Counted from the stretch's first letter, positions 22,701 to 36,354 are shown. The stretch: DNA of 64,000 nucleotides from Prosapia bicincta (GCA_036971475.1 JBAIZL010000062.1:316001-380000), one strand, 5' to 3'. The notes: generated from the letters alone by a model not told the origin. Numbers and translations: made by a program.

Positions 22701-25700
22701 CCCTGTTGCGCCATCTGAGCTTCTTGCAAGAGTAACCAGTAGGCATATGGTTTTGGAGAATACTGTGTTTAGCCTACCCTGTTGCGCCATCTGAGCTTCT
22801 CGCAAGAGTAACCGGTAGGCCTATGGTTTTGGAGAATACTGTGTTTAGCATACCCTGTTGCGCCATCTAAGCTTCTTGCAAGAGTAACCGGTAGGCCTAT
22901 GGTTTTGGAGAATACTGTGTTTAGCCTACCCTGTTGCGCCATCTGAGCTTCTTGCAAGAGTAACCGGTAGGTCTATGGTTTTGGAGAATACTGTGTTTAG
23001 CCTACCCTGTTGCGCCATCTGAGCTTCTTGCAAGAGTAACCGGTAGGCCTATGGTTTTGGAGAATACTGTGTTTAGCCTACCTTGTTGCGCCATCTGAGC
23101 TTCCAAGAGTAACCTGTAGGCCTATGGTTTTGGAGAATACTGTGTTTAGCCTACCCTGTTGCGCCATCTGAGCTTCTTGCAAGAGTAACCAGTAGGTCTA
23201 TGGTTTTGGAGAATACTGTGTTTAGCCTACCCTGTTGCGCCATCTGAGCTTCTTGCAAGAGTAACCAGTAGGCCTATGGTTTTGGTGTATACTATGTTTA
23301 GCCTACCCTGTTGCGCCATCTGAGCTTCTTGCAAGAGTAACCGGTAGGCCTATGGTTTTGCAGAATACTGTGTTTAGCCTACCCTGTTGCGCCATCTGAG
23401 CTTCTTGCAAGAGTAACCGGTAGGCCTATGGTTTTGGAGAATACTGTGATTAGCCTACCCTGTTGCGCCATCTGAGCTTCTTGCAAGAGTAACCAGTAGG
23501 TCTATGGTTTTGGAGAATACTGTGTTTAGCCTATCCTGTTGCGCCATCTGAGCTTCTTGCAAGAGTAACCAGTAGGCCTATGGTTTTGGTGTATACTATG
23601 TTTAGCCTACCCTGTTGCGCCATCTGAGCTTCTTGCAAGAGTAACCGGTAGGCCTATGGTTTTGGAGAATACTGTGTTTAGCCTACCCTGTTGCGCCATC
23701 TGAGCTTCTTGCAAGAGTAACCGGTAGGCCTATGGTTTTGGAGAATACTGTGTTTAGCCTACCCTGTTGCGCCATTTGAGCTTCTTGCAAGAGTAACCGG
23801 TAGGCCTATGGCTTTGGAGAATACTGTGTTTAGCCTACCCTGTTGCGCCATCTGAGCTTCTTGCAAGAGTAACCGGTAGGCCTATGGCTTTGGAGAATAC
23901 TGTGTTTAGCCTACCCTGTTGCGCCATCTGAGCTTCTTGCAAGAGTAACCAGTAGACCTATGGTTTTGGAGAATACTATGTTTAGCCTACCCTGTTGCGC
24001 CATCTGAGCTTCTTGCAAGAGTAACCAGTAGACCTATGGTTTTGGAGAATACTGTGTTTAGCCTACCCTGTTGCGCCATCTGAGCTTCTTGCAAGAGTAA
24101 CCAGTAGACCTATGGTTTTGGAGAATACTGTGTTTAGCCTACCCTGTTGCGCCATCTGAGCTTCTTGCAAGAGTAACCGGTAGGCCTATGATTTTGGAGA
24201 ATACAATGTTTAGCCTACCCTGTTGTGCCATCTGAGCTTCTTGCAAGAGTAACCGGTAGGCCTATGGTTTTGGTGTATACTATGTTTAGCCTACCCTGTT
24301 GCGCCATCTAAGCTTCTTGCAAGAGTAACCGGTAGGCCTATGGTTTTGGAGAATACTGTGTTTAGCCTACCCTGTTGCGCCATCTGAGCTTCTTGCAAGA
24401 GTAACCAGTAGACCTATGGTTTTGGAGAATACTGTGTTTAGCCTACCCTGTTGCGCCATCTGAGCTTCTTGCAAGAGTAACCGGTAGGCCTATGGTTTTG
24501 GAGAATACTGTGTTTAGCCTACCCTGTTGCGCCATCTGAGCTTCTTGCAAGAGTAACCGGTAGGCCTATGGTTTTGGAGAATACTGTGTTTAGCCTACCC
24601 TGTTGCGCCATCTGAGTTTCTTGCAAAAGTAACCGGTAGGCCTATGGTTTTGGAGAATACTGTGTTTAGCCTACCCTGTTGCGCCATCTGAGCTTCTTGC
24701 AAGAGTAACCGGTAAGCCTATGGTTTTGGAGAATACTGTGTTTAGCCTACCCTGTTGCGCCATCTGAGCTTCTTGCAAGAGTAACCGGTAGGCCTATGGT
24801 TTTGGAGAATACTGTGTTTAGCCTACCCTGTTGCGCCATTTGAGCTTCTTGCAAGAGTAACCGGTAGGCCTATGGTTTTGGAGAATACTGTGTTTAGCCT
24901 ACCCTGTTGCGCCATCTGAGCTTCTTGCAAGAGTAACCAGTAGACCTATGGTTTTGGAGAATACTGTGTTTAGCCTACCCTGTTGCGCCATCTGAGCTTC
25001 TTGCAAGAGTAACCGGTAGGCCTATGGTTTTGGAGAATACTGTGTTTAGCCTACCCTGTTGCGCCATCTGAGCTTCTTGCAAGAGTAACCGGTAGGCCTA
25101 TGGTTTTGGAGAATTCTGTGTTTAGCCTACCCTGTTGCGCCATCTGAGCTTCTTGCAAGAGTAACCAGTAGACCTATGGTTTTGGAGAATACTGTGTTTA
25201 GCCTACCCTGTTGCGCCATCTGAGCTTCTTGCAAGAGTAACCGGAAGGCCTATGGTTTTGGAGAATACTGTATTTAGCCTACCCTGTTGCGCCATCTGAG
25301 CTTCTTGCAAGAGTAACCGGTAGGCCTATGGTTTTGGAGAATACTGTGTTTATTCTACCCTGTTGCGCCATCTGAGCTTCTTGCAAGAGTAACCAGTAGA
25401 CCTATGTTTTTGGTGTATTCTATGATTAGCCTACACTGTTGCGCCATCTGAGCTTCTTGCAAGAGTAACCGGTAGGCCTATGGTTTTGGAGAATACTGTG
25501 TTTAGCCTACCCTGTTGCGCCATCTGTACTTCTTGCAAGAGTAACCGGTAAGCCTATGGTTTTGATGTATACTATGTTTAGCCTACCCTGTTGCGCCATC
25601 TGAGCTTCTTGCAAGAGTAACCGGTAGGCCTATGGTTTTGGAGAATACTGTGTTTAGCCTACCCTGTTGCGCCATCTGAGCTTCTTGCAAGAGTAACCGG

Positions 25701-28700
25701 TAGGCCTATGGTTTTGGAGAATACTGTGTTTAGCCTACCCTGTTGCGCCATCTGAGCTTCTTGCAAGAGTAACCGGAAGGCCTATGGTTTTGGAGAATAC
25801 TGTATTTAGCCTACCCTGTTGCGCCATCTGAGCTTCTTGCAAGAGTAACCAGTAGGCCTATGGTTTTGGAGAATACTGTGTTTAGCCTACACTGTTGTGC
25901 CATCTGAGCTTCTTGCAAGAGTAACCGGTAGGCCTATGGTTTTGGAGAATACTATGTTTAACTTACCCTGTTGCGCCATCTGAGCTTCTTGCAAGAGTAA
26001 CCGGTAGGCCTATGGTTTTGGAGAATACTATGTTTAGCCTACACTGTTGCGCCATCTGAGCTTCTTGCAAGAGTAACCGGTAGGCCTATGGTTTTGGAGA
26101 ATACTGTGTTTAGCCTACCCTGTTGCGCCATCTGAGCTTCTTGCAAGAGTAACCGGTAGGCCTATGGTTTTGGAGAATACTGTGTTTAGCCTACCCTGTT
26201 GCGCCATCTGAGCTTCTTGCAAGAGTAACCGGAAGGCCTATGGTTTTGGAGAATACTGTATTTAGCCTACCCTGTTGCGCCATCTGAGCTTCTTGCAAGA
26301 GTAACCAGTAGGCCTATGGTTTTGGAGAATACTGTGTTTAGCCTACACTGTTGTGCCATCTGAGCTTCTTGCAAGAGTAACCGGTAGGCCTATGGTTTTG
26401 GAGAATACTATGTTTAACTTACCCTGTTGCGCCATCTGAGCTTCTTGCAAGAGTAACCGGTAGGCCTATGGTTTTGGAGAATACTATGTTTAGCCTACAC
26501 TGTTGCGCCATCTGAGCTTCTTGCAAGAGTAACCAGTAGGCCTATGGTTTTGGAGAATACTGTGTTTAGCCTACACTGTTGTGCCATCTGAGCTTCTTGC
26601 AAGAGTAACCGGTAGGCCTATGGTTTTGGAGAATACTATGTTTAACTTACCCTGTTGCGCCATCTGAGCTTCTTGCAAGAGTAACCGGTAGGCCTATGGT
26701 TTTGGAGAATACTATGTTTAGCCTACACTGTTGCGCCATCTGAGCTTCTTGCAAGAGTAACCGGTAGGCCTATGGTTTTGGAGAATACTGTGTTTAGCTT
26801 ACACTGTTGCGCCATCTGAGCTTCTTGCAAGAGTGCCCGGGAGGCCAATGGTTTTGGAGAATACTATGTTTAGCCTACCCTGTTGCGCCATCTGAGCTTC
26901 TTGCAAGAGTAACCGGTAGGCCTATGGTTTTGGAGAATACTATGTTTAGCCTACACTGTTGCGCCATCTGAGCTTCTTGCAAGAGTGCCCGGGAGGCCAA
27001 TGGTTTTGGAGAATACTATGTTTAGCCTACCCTGTTGCGCCATCTGAGCTTCTTGCAAGAGTAACCGGTAGGCCTCTGGTTTTGATGTATACTATGTTTA
27101 ACTTACCCTGTTGCGCCATCTGAGCTTCTTGCAAGAGTAACCGGTAGGCCTATGGTTTTGGAGAATACTATGTTTAGCCTACACTGTTGCGCCATCTGAG
27201 CTTCTTGCAAGAGTAACCGGTAGGCCTATGGTTTTGATGTATACTATGTTTAGCCTACCCTGTTGCGCCATCTGAGCTTCTTGCAAGAGTAACCGGTAGG
27301 CCTATGGTTTTGGAGAATACTGTGTTTAGCCTACCCTGTTGCGCCATCTGAGCTTCTTGCAAGAGTAACCGGTAGGCCTATGGTTTTGGAGAATACTGTG
27401 TTTAGCCTACACTGTTGTGCCATCTGAGCTTCTTGCAAGAGTAACCGGTAGGCTTATGGTTTTGGAGAATACTATGTTTAGCCTACACTGTTGCGCCATC
27501 TGAGCTTCTTGCAAGAGTAACCGGTAGGCCTATGGTTTTGGAGAATACTATGTTTAGCCTACACTGTTGCGCCATCTGAGCTTCTTGCAAGAGTAACCGG
27601 TAGGCCTATGGTTTTGATGTATACTATGTTTAACTTACCCTGTTGCGCCATCTGAGCTTCTTGCAAGAGTAACCGGTAGGCCTATGGTTTTGGAGAATAC
27701 TATGTTTAGCCTACACTGTTGCGCCATCTGAGCTTCTTGCAAGAGTAACCGGTAGGCCTATGGTTTTGATGTATACTATGTTTAGCCTACCCTGTTGCGC
27801 CATCTGAGCTTCTTGCAAGAGTAACCAGTAGGCCTATGGTTTTGGAGAATACTGTGTTTAGCCTACCCTGTTGCGCCATCTGAGCTTCTTGCAAGAGTAA
27901 CCGGTAGGCCTATGGTTTTGGAGAATACTGTGTTTAGCCTACACTGTTGTGCCATCTGAGCTTCTTGCAAGAGTAACCGGTAGGCCTCTGGTTTTGATGT
28001 ATACTATGTTTAACTTACCCTGTTGCGCCATCTGAACTTCTTGTAAGAGTAACCGGTAGGCCTATGGTTTTGATGTATACTATGTTTAGCCTACCCTGTT
28101 GCGCCATCTGAGCTTCTTGCAAGAGTAACCGGTAGGCCTATGGTTTTGGAGAATACTGTGTTTAGCCTACCCTGTTGCGCCATCTGAGCTTCTTGCAAGA
28201 GTAACCGGTAGGCCTATGGTTCTGGAGAATACTGTGTTTAGCCTACACTGTTGTGCCATCTGAGCTTCTTGCAAGAGTAACCGGTAGGCTTATGGTTTTG
28301 GAGAATACTATGTTTAGCCTACACTGTTGCGCCATCTGAGCTTCTTGCAAGAGTAACCGGTAGGCCTATGGTTTTGGAGAATACTATGTTTAGCCTACAC
28401 TGTTGCGCCATCTGAGCTTCTTGCAAGAGTAACCGGTAGGCCTATGGTTTTGGAGAATACTGTGTTTAGCCTACCCTGTTGCGCCATCTGAGCTTCTTGC
28501 AAGAGTAACCAGTAGGCCTTTGGTTTTGTTGTATACTATGTTTAGCTTACCCTGTTGCGCCATCAGAGCTTCTTGCAAGAGTAACCAGTAGGCCTTTGGT
28601 TTTGTTGTATACTATGTTTAGCCTACCCTGTTGCGCCATCTGAGCTTCTTGCAAGAGTAACCGGTAGGCCTATGGTTTTGATGTATACTATGTTTAGCCT

Positions 28701-31700
28701 ACCCTGTTGCGCCATCTGAGCTTCTTGCAAGAGTAACCGGTAGGCTTATGGTTTTGATGTATACTATGTTTAGCCTACCCTGTTGCGCCATCTGAGCTTC
28801 TTGCAAGAGTAACCGGTAGGAATATGGTTTTGATGTATACTATGTTTAGCCTACCCTGTTGCGCCATCTGAGCTTCTTGCAAGAGTAACCAGTAGACCTA
28901 TGGTTTTGGTGTATACTATGTTTAGCCTACCCTGTTGCGCCATCTGAACTTCTTGCAATTTAACCGGTATTCCTATGGTTTTGGTGTATACTATGTTTAG
29001 CCTACCCTGTTGCGCCATCAGAGCTTCTTGCAAGAGTAACCGGTAGGCCTATGGTTTTGGTGTATACTATGTTTAGCCTACCCTGTTGCGCCATCTGAGC
29101 TTCTTGCAAGAGTAACCGGTAGGCCTATGGTTTTGGTGTATACTATGTTTAGCCTACCCTGTTGCGCCATCAGAGCTTCTTGCAAGAGTAACCGGTAGGC
29201 TTATGGTTTTGAAGAATACTGTGTTTAGCCTACCCTGTTGCGCCATCAGAGCTTCTTGCAAGAGTAACCGGTAGGCCTATGGTTTTGGTGTATAGTATGT
29301 TTAGCCTACCCTGTTGCGCCATCTGTGCTTCTTGCAAGAGTAACCGGTAGGCCTATGGTTTTGGTGTATACTATGTTTAGCCTACCCTGTTGCGCCATCT
29401 GAACTTCTTGCAATTTAACCGGTAGGCCTATGGTTTTGGAGAATACTGTGTTTAGCCTACCCTGTTGTGCCATCTGAGCTTCTTGCAAGAGTAACCAGTA
29501 GGCCTATGGTTTTGGTGTATACTATGTTTAGCCTACCCTGTTGTGCCATCTGAGCTTCTTGCAAGAGTAACCGGTAGGCCTATGGTTTTGGTGTATACTA
29601 TGTTTAGCCTACCCTGTTGTGCCATCTGAGCTTCTTGCAAGAGTAACCGGTAGGCCTATGGTTTTGGTGTATACTATGTTTAGCCTACCCTGTTGTGCCA
29701 TCTGAGCTTCTTGCAAGAGTAACCGGGAAGCCTATGGTTTTGGTGTATACTATGTTTAGCCTACTATGTTGCGCCATCTGAGCTTCTTGCAAGAGTAACC
29801 GGTAGGCCTATGGTTTTGGTGTATACTATGTTTAGCCTACCCTGTTGTGCCATCTGAGCTTCTTGCAAGAGTAACCGGTAGGCCTATGGTTTTGGTGTAT
29901 ACTATGTTTAGCCTACCCTGTTGCGCCATCTGTGCTTCTTGCAAGAGTAACCGGTAGGCCTATGGTTTTGGTGTATACTATGTTTAGCCTACCCTGTTGC
30001 GCCATCTGAACTTCTTGCAATTTAACCGGTAGGCCTATGGTTTTGGAGAATACTGTGTTTAGCCTACCCTGTTGTGCCATCTGAGCTTCTTGCAAGAGTA
30101 ACCAGTAGGCCTATGGTTTTGGTGTATACTATGTTTAGCCTACCCTGTTGTGCCATCTGAGCTTCTTGCAAGAGTAACCGGTAGGCCTATGGTTTTGGTG
30201 TATACTATGTTTAGCCTACCCTGTTGTGCCATCTGAGCTTCTTGCAAGAGTAACCGGTAGGCCTATGGTTTTGGTGTATACTATGTTTAGCCTACCCTGT
30301 TGTGCCATCTGAGCTTCTTGCAAGAGTAACCGGGAAGCCTATGGTTTTGGTGTATACTATGTTTAGCCTACTATGTTGCGCCATCTGAGCTTCTTGCAAG
30401 AGTAACCGGTAGGCCTATGGTTTTGGTGTATACTATGTTTAGCCTACCCTGTTGTGCCATCTGAGCTTCTTGCAAGAGTAACCGGTAGGCCTATGGTTTT
30501 GGTGTATACTATGTTTAGCCTACCCTGTTGTGCCATCTGAGCTTCTTGCAAGAGTAACCGGTAGGCCTATGGTTTTGGTGTATACTATGTTTAGCCTACC
30601 CTGTTGTGCCATCTGAGCTTCTTGCAAGAGTAACCGGGAAGCCTATGGTTTTGGTGTATACTATGTTTAGCCTACTATGTTGCGCCATCTGAGCTTCTTG
30701 CAAGAGTAACCGGTAGGCCTATGGTTTTGGTGTATACTATGTTTAGCCTACCCTGTTGCGCCATCAGAGCTTCTTGCAAGAGTAACCGGTAGGCCTATGG
30801 TTTTGGTGTATACTATGTTTAGCCTACCCTGTTGTGCCATCTGAGCTTCTTGCAAGAGTAACCGGGAAGCCTATGGTTTTGGTGTATACTATGTTTAGCC
30901 TACTATGTTGCGCCATCTGAGCTTCTTGCAAGAGTAACCGGTAGGCCTATGGTTTTGGTGTATACTATGTTTAGCCTACCCTGTTGCGCCATCAGAGCTT
31001 CTTGCAAGAGTAACCGGTAGGCCTATGGTTTTGGTGTATACTATGTTTAGCCTACCCTGTTGCGCCATCTGAGCTTCTTGCAAGAGTAACCGGTAGGCCT
31101 ATGGTTTTGGTGTATACTATGTTTAGCCTACCCTGTTGTGCCATCTGAGCTTCTTGCAAGAGTAACCGGTAGGCCTATGGTTTTGGTGTATACTATGTTT
31201 AGCCTACCCTGTTGTGCCATCTGAGCTTCTTGCAAGAGTAACCGGTAGGCCTATGGTTTTGGTGTATACTATGTTTAGCCTACCCTGTTGTGCCATCTGA
31301 GCTTCTTGCAAGAGTAACCGGTAGGCCTATGGTTTTGGTGTATACTATGTTTAGCCTACCCTGTTGCGCCATCTGAGCTTCTTGCAAGAGTAACCGGTAG
31401 GCCTATGGTTTTGATGTATACTATGTTTAGCCTACCCTGTTGCGCCATCAGAGCTTCTTGCAAGAGTAACCGGTAGGCTTATGGTTTTGAAGAATACTGT
31501 GTTTAGCCTACCCTGTTGCGCCATCAGAGCTTCTTGCAAGAGTAACCGGTAGGCCTATGGTTTTGGTGTATACTATGTTTAGCCTACCCTGTTGCGCCAT
31601 CTGAGCTTCTTGCAAGAGTAACCGGTAGGCCTATGGTTTTGGTGTATACTATGTCTAGCCTACCCTGTTGCGCCATCTGAACTTCTTGCAATTTAACCGG

Positions 31701-34700
31701 TAGGCCTATGGTTTTGGAGAATACTGTGTTTAGCCTACCCTGTTGTGCCATCTGAGCTTCTTGCAAGAGTAACCGGTAGGCCTATGGTTTTGGTGCATAC
31801 TATGTTTAGCCTACCCTGTTGTGCCATCTGAGCTTATGGTTTTGGAGAATACTGTGTTTAGCCTACCCTGTTGCGCCATCTGAGCTTCCTGCAAGAGTAA
31901 CCAGTAGGCCTATGGTTTTGGAGAATACTGTGTTTAGCCTACCCTGTTGCGCCATCTGAGCTTCTTGCAAGAGTAACCGGTAGGCCTATGGTTTTGGAGA
32001 ATACTGTGTTTAGCCTACACTGTTGTGCCATCTGAGCTTCTTGCAAGAGTAACCGGTAGGCCTATGGTTTTGGAGAATACTGTGTTTAGCCTACACTGTT
32101 GTGCCATCTGAGCTTCTTGCAAGAGTAACCGGTAGGCCTATGGTTTTGGAGAATACTGTGTTTAGCCTACACTGTTGTGCCATCTGACCTTCTTGCAAGA
32201 GTAACCGGTAGGCCTATGGTTTTGGAGAATACTGTGTTTAGCCTACACTGTTGTGCCATCTGAGCTTCTTGCAAGAGTAACCGGTAGGCCTATGGTTTTG
32301 GAGAATACTGTGTTTAGCCTACACTGTTGTGCCATCTGAGCTTCTTGCAAGAGTAACCGGTAGGCCTATGGTTTTGGAGAATACTGTGTTTAGCCTACAC
32401 TGTTGTGCCATCTGAGCTTCTTGCAAGAGTAACCGGTAGGTCTATGGTTTTGGAGAATACTGTGTTTAGCCTACACTGTTGTGCCATCTGAGCTTCTTGC
32501 AAGAGTCCCCGGGAGCCATATGGTTTTGGTGTATACTATATATAGCCTACCATATTGCGCTATCTGAGCTTCTTGCATGAGTCCGCGATGTGCCTATGGT
32601 TTTGGTGTATACTATGTTTAGCCTACCCTGTTGCGCCATCTGAGCTTCTTGCAAGAGCCCCCGGGAGGAATATGGATTTTGGAATGTACTAGATTTAGCC
32701 TACCCTGTTGCGCCATCTGAGCTTCTTGCAAGAGTAACCAGTAGGCCTATGGTTTTGGTGTATACTATGTTTAGCCTACCCTGTTGCGCCATCTGAGCTT
32801 CTTTCAAGAGTGCCCGGGAGGCTTATGGTGTTGGAGTATACTATGTATAGCCTACCCTGTTGCGCCATCTGAGCTTCTTGAAAGAGTAACCAGTAGGCCT
32901 ATGGTTTTGATGTATACTATGTTTAGCTTACCCTGTTGCGCCATCTGAGCTTCTTGAAAGAGTAACCAGTAGGCCTATGGTTTTAGTGTATACTATGTTT
33001 AGCTTACCCTGTTGCGCCATCTGAGCTTCTTGCAAGAGTAACCAGTAGGCCTATGGTTTTAGTGTATACTATGTTTAGCCTACCCTGTTGCGCCATCTGA
33101 GCTTCTTGCAAGAGTAACCGGTAGGCCTATGGTTTTAGTGTATACTATGTTTAGCCTACCCTGTTGCGCCATCTGAGCTTCTTGCAAGAGTAACCAGTAG
33201 GCCTATGGTTTTGGAGAATACTATGTTTAGCTTACCCTGTTGCGCCATCTGAGCTTCTTGCAAGAGTAACCAGTAGGCCTATGGTTTTGGAGAATACTGT
33301 GTTTAGCCTACCCTGTTGCGCCATCTGAGCTTCTTGCAAGAGTAACCAGTAGGCCTATGGTTTTAGTGTATACTATGTTTAGCTTACCCTGTTGCGCCAT
33401 CTGAGCTTCTTGCAAGAGTAACCAGTAGGCCTATGGTTTTGGAGAATACTATGTTTAGCCTACCCTGTTGCGCCACCTGAGCTTCTTGCAAGAGTGCCCG
33501 GGATTCTTATGGTTTTGGAGAATACTGTGTTTAGCTTACCCTGTTGCGCCATCTGAGCTTCTTGCAAGAGTAACCAGTAGGCCTATGGTTTTGATGTATA
33601 CTATGTTTAGCTTACCCTGTTGCGCCATCTGAGCTTCTTGAAAGAGTAACCAGTAGACCTATGGTTTTAGTGTATACTATGTTTAGCTTACCCTGTTGCG
33701 CCATCTGAGCTTCTTGCAAGAGTAACCAGTAGGCCTATGGTTTTGGAGAATACTGTGTTTAGCTTACCCTGTTGCGCCATCTGAGCTTCTTGAAAGAGTA
33801 ACCAGTAGACCTATGGTTTTGGAGAATACTATGTATAGCCTACCCTGTTGCGCCATCTGAGCTTCTTGTAAGAGTAACCAGTAGGCTAGTGGTTTTGGTG
33901 TAAACTATGTTTAGCCTACCCTGTTGCGCCATATGAGCTTCTTGCAAGAGTCCCCGGTACGCCAGTGGTTTTGGTGTAAACTAGGTTTAGCCCACCCTGT
34001 TGCGCCATATGAGCTTCTTGCAAGAGTCCCCGGTACGCCAGTGGTTTTGGTGTAAACTAGGTTTAGCCTACCCTGTTGCGCCATATGAGCTTCTTGCAAG
34101 AGTCCCCGGTACGCCAGTGGTTTTGGTGTAAACTAGATTTAGCCTACCCTGTTGCGCCATCTGAGCTTCTTGCAAGAGTAACCAGTAGGCCTATGGTTTT
34201 GGTGTATACTATGTTTAGCCTACCCTGTTGTGCCATCTAAGCTACTTGCAAGAGCTCCCGGGAGGCTTATGGTTTTGGTGTGTAGTATGTTTAGCCTACC
34301 TTGTTGCGCCATCTGAGCTTCTTGCAAGAGTCCCCGGGAGGCTATGGTTTATGAGTATACTATGTTTAGCCTACCCTGTTGCGGTATCTGAGCTTCTTGC
34401 AAGAGTAACCAGTAGGTCTATGGTTTTGGAGAATACTATGTTTAGCCTATCCTGTTTCGCCATCTGAGCTTCTAGCAAGAGTTTCCGGGAAGCCTATGGT
34501 TTTGGAGTGTACTAGATTTAGCCTACCCTGCTGCGCCATCTGAGCTTCTTGCAAGAGTCCCCGGTAGGCCTATGGTTTTGGAGTGTACTAGATTTAGCCT
34601 ACCCTGCTGCGCCATCTGAGCTTCTTGCAAGAGTAACCAGTAGGCCTATGGTTTTGGTGTATACTATGTTTAGCCTACCCTGTTTCGCCATCTGAGCTTC

Positions 34701-35246
34701 TAGCAAGAGTCCCCGGGAAGCCTATGGTTTTGGAGTGTACTAGATTTAGCCTACCCTGCTGCGCCATCTGAGCTTCTTGCAAGAGTCCCCGGTAGGCCTA
34801 TGGTTTTGGAGTGTACTAGATTTAGCCTACCCTGCTGCGCCATCTGAGCTTCTTGCAAGAGTCCCCGGTAGGCCTATGGTTTTGATGTACACTATGTTTA
34901 GCCTACCCTGTTTCGCCATCTGAGCTTCTAGCAAGAGTCCCCGGGAAGCCTATGGTTTTGGAGTGTACTAGATTTAGCCTACCCTGCTGCGCCATCTGAG
35001 CTTCTTGCAAGAGTAACCAGTAGGCCTATGGTTTTGATGTACACTATGTTTAGCCTACCCTGTTTCGCCATCTGAGCTTCTAGCAAGAGTCCCCGGGAAG
35101 CCTATGGTTTTGGTGTGTACTAGATTTAGCCTACACTGTTGCGCTTCTGAGCTTCTTGCAAGAGTAACCAGTAGACCTATGGTTTTGGTGTATACTATGT
35201 TTAGCCTACCCTTGTTGCGCCATCTGAGCTTCTTGCAAGAGTCTCC
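16745..35246. repeat. 76-bp satellite array, about 18.5 kb, roughly 240 copies
   Basis: The unit runs taaccggtaggcctatgg, ttttggagaatactgtg, tttagcctaccctgttg, cgccatctgagcttcttg, caagag and recurs every 76 bp. GGTAGGC and GCCTACC inside the unit are reverse complements, so each unit can form a 7-bp stem around a loop of about 28 bases. Many variants change one base in ways that leave a G-T pair. The array is graded. Its left two thirds is dominated by ggagaatactgtg, while from about 28500 ggtgtatactatg prevails. The right edge (33900-35246) is degenerate, with ccccgggaagc, gagtgtactagattt and gccagtggtttt forms. A 24-bp internal deletion that makes 52-bp units recurs at 18331, 19219, 20563, 20843 and near 31833. 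The first two gaps are 888 and 1344 bp, which fit 11 or 17 full units plus one short one. Short minus-strand ORFs here are repeat artefacts. Confidence 0.97.
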
Positions 35247-36210
35247 GTTTTTTTCACTGTGCAAACACTATTTTATCATCAATAATCATTACGTTTTTAA
35301 AGACATACAATAATTTATATTATTTTATATATGTAGGGGTTGTCTTACATTCTTTATCACATTCATTGAACAATTTTAAAATTTCCAATGTCTTTCACGT
35401 TTGATTTTCTAATATTTTCCTATAAGTCTTTGCCGTATAAAACACTGACTTCTTGATCTTAGTTTTGTTCCCGATTTCATCAGAGATCCACTGAAAAATC
35501 CAATTATTTCACACCTCAAAGTAAAAGACGCACGCGCCTTAAAAATGTAATTACTTAACGTTTTGGTAAAGATAATTAATCTCAGTTTTCATTACGAGAA
35601 CGGTCAGTAATCGATTCGATCAAGATAGCAGTGACCTGGCTCTTGCGCGGTGCCTTGATTGAATTCTAACAGCCTAATGGAGAGCGATGTTGAAGTGCTG
35701 GCAAAACTGGCGATTATATATCGACAACACAATATAAATATCATAACTTTACTAATATATCAAGTGATTGGTCGCATGAATAGTACAGGGAAACTAATCC
35801 GTATAAACAACGTAATAAATAGTATAAAGAAAATAGAATACATGAAAAACAATTAAAAGAAGTACAAAATAAATATTAAGTGATTGGACGAGCACTAAAT
35901 GTTTTATCAACCAGCAACATATGGAAAAGAGAATCCAGCACTATTCGGTATAAACAAAGCAATAAATGACGCAAAGAAAATATTATACATGAAAGAACTT
36001 AACCATTAAAAGAAGTAAAAAATATTTTACATTTTTAGTCATTCCTGAGTAAGTGGGAATTGTCGACGGCATTCAGCCACTGCTTGTGCGATCGGCACGT
36101 CTATTTCTACTCGTATGCATCTAAGCACAAGATAATGTAATGCTCACTAAAATGGATATCTACACTGAATGCTACATCTATGGAGTGAATGTTTTGTCTG
36201 TTTACATTAC
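35247..36210. other. Spacer downstream of the minus-strand exon, with a diverged tandem duplication
   Basis: AT-rich sequence. The part at 35760-36030 contains two diverged copies of a roughly 118-bp segment (aagtgattggtcgcat / aagtgattggacgagc, cgtataaacaacgtaataaa / ggtataaacaaagcaataaa). If the exon at 36211 is real, this is its downstream intron. No further exon is recognised. Confidence 0.45.
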
Positions 36211-36308
36211 CTGGCATTGGTGAGGTTAGCTATGAACTCCATGACTTGCGGAGGTGTGACTATCCCATCTGAGTCCAAATCTATCAGCCGGAACAACTTG
36301 TCCACAAT
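36211..36308 (-). CDS. Internal exon encoding a second EF-hand, with an atypical loop
   Basis: On the minus strand an acceptor (gcttgttacag) precedes 98 nt, followed by donor CAG|GTAATG (36205-36210 on the plus strand). The translation begins IVDKLFR, followed by LIDLDSDGIVTPPQVMEF and then IANLTNA. The EF-hand loop DLDSDGIVTPPQ has D, D, D and G at positions 1, 3, 5 and 6. Position 12, normally a bidentate Glu, is Q, and positions 10-11 are PP, so calcium affinity is probably low or lost. The phase is 0 in and 2 out (32 codons plus two bases), the same as the exon at 11244. It may belong to the same EF-hand gene, perhaps NOX5-like, or to a paralogue. The opposite orientation is unexplained. 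The two exon sequences are not recent duplicates. Confidence 0.7.
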
Positions 36309-36354
36309 CTGTAACAAGCAAATCGCTTAATCAGTCCAAGTGTAGCTCTACAAT

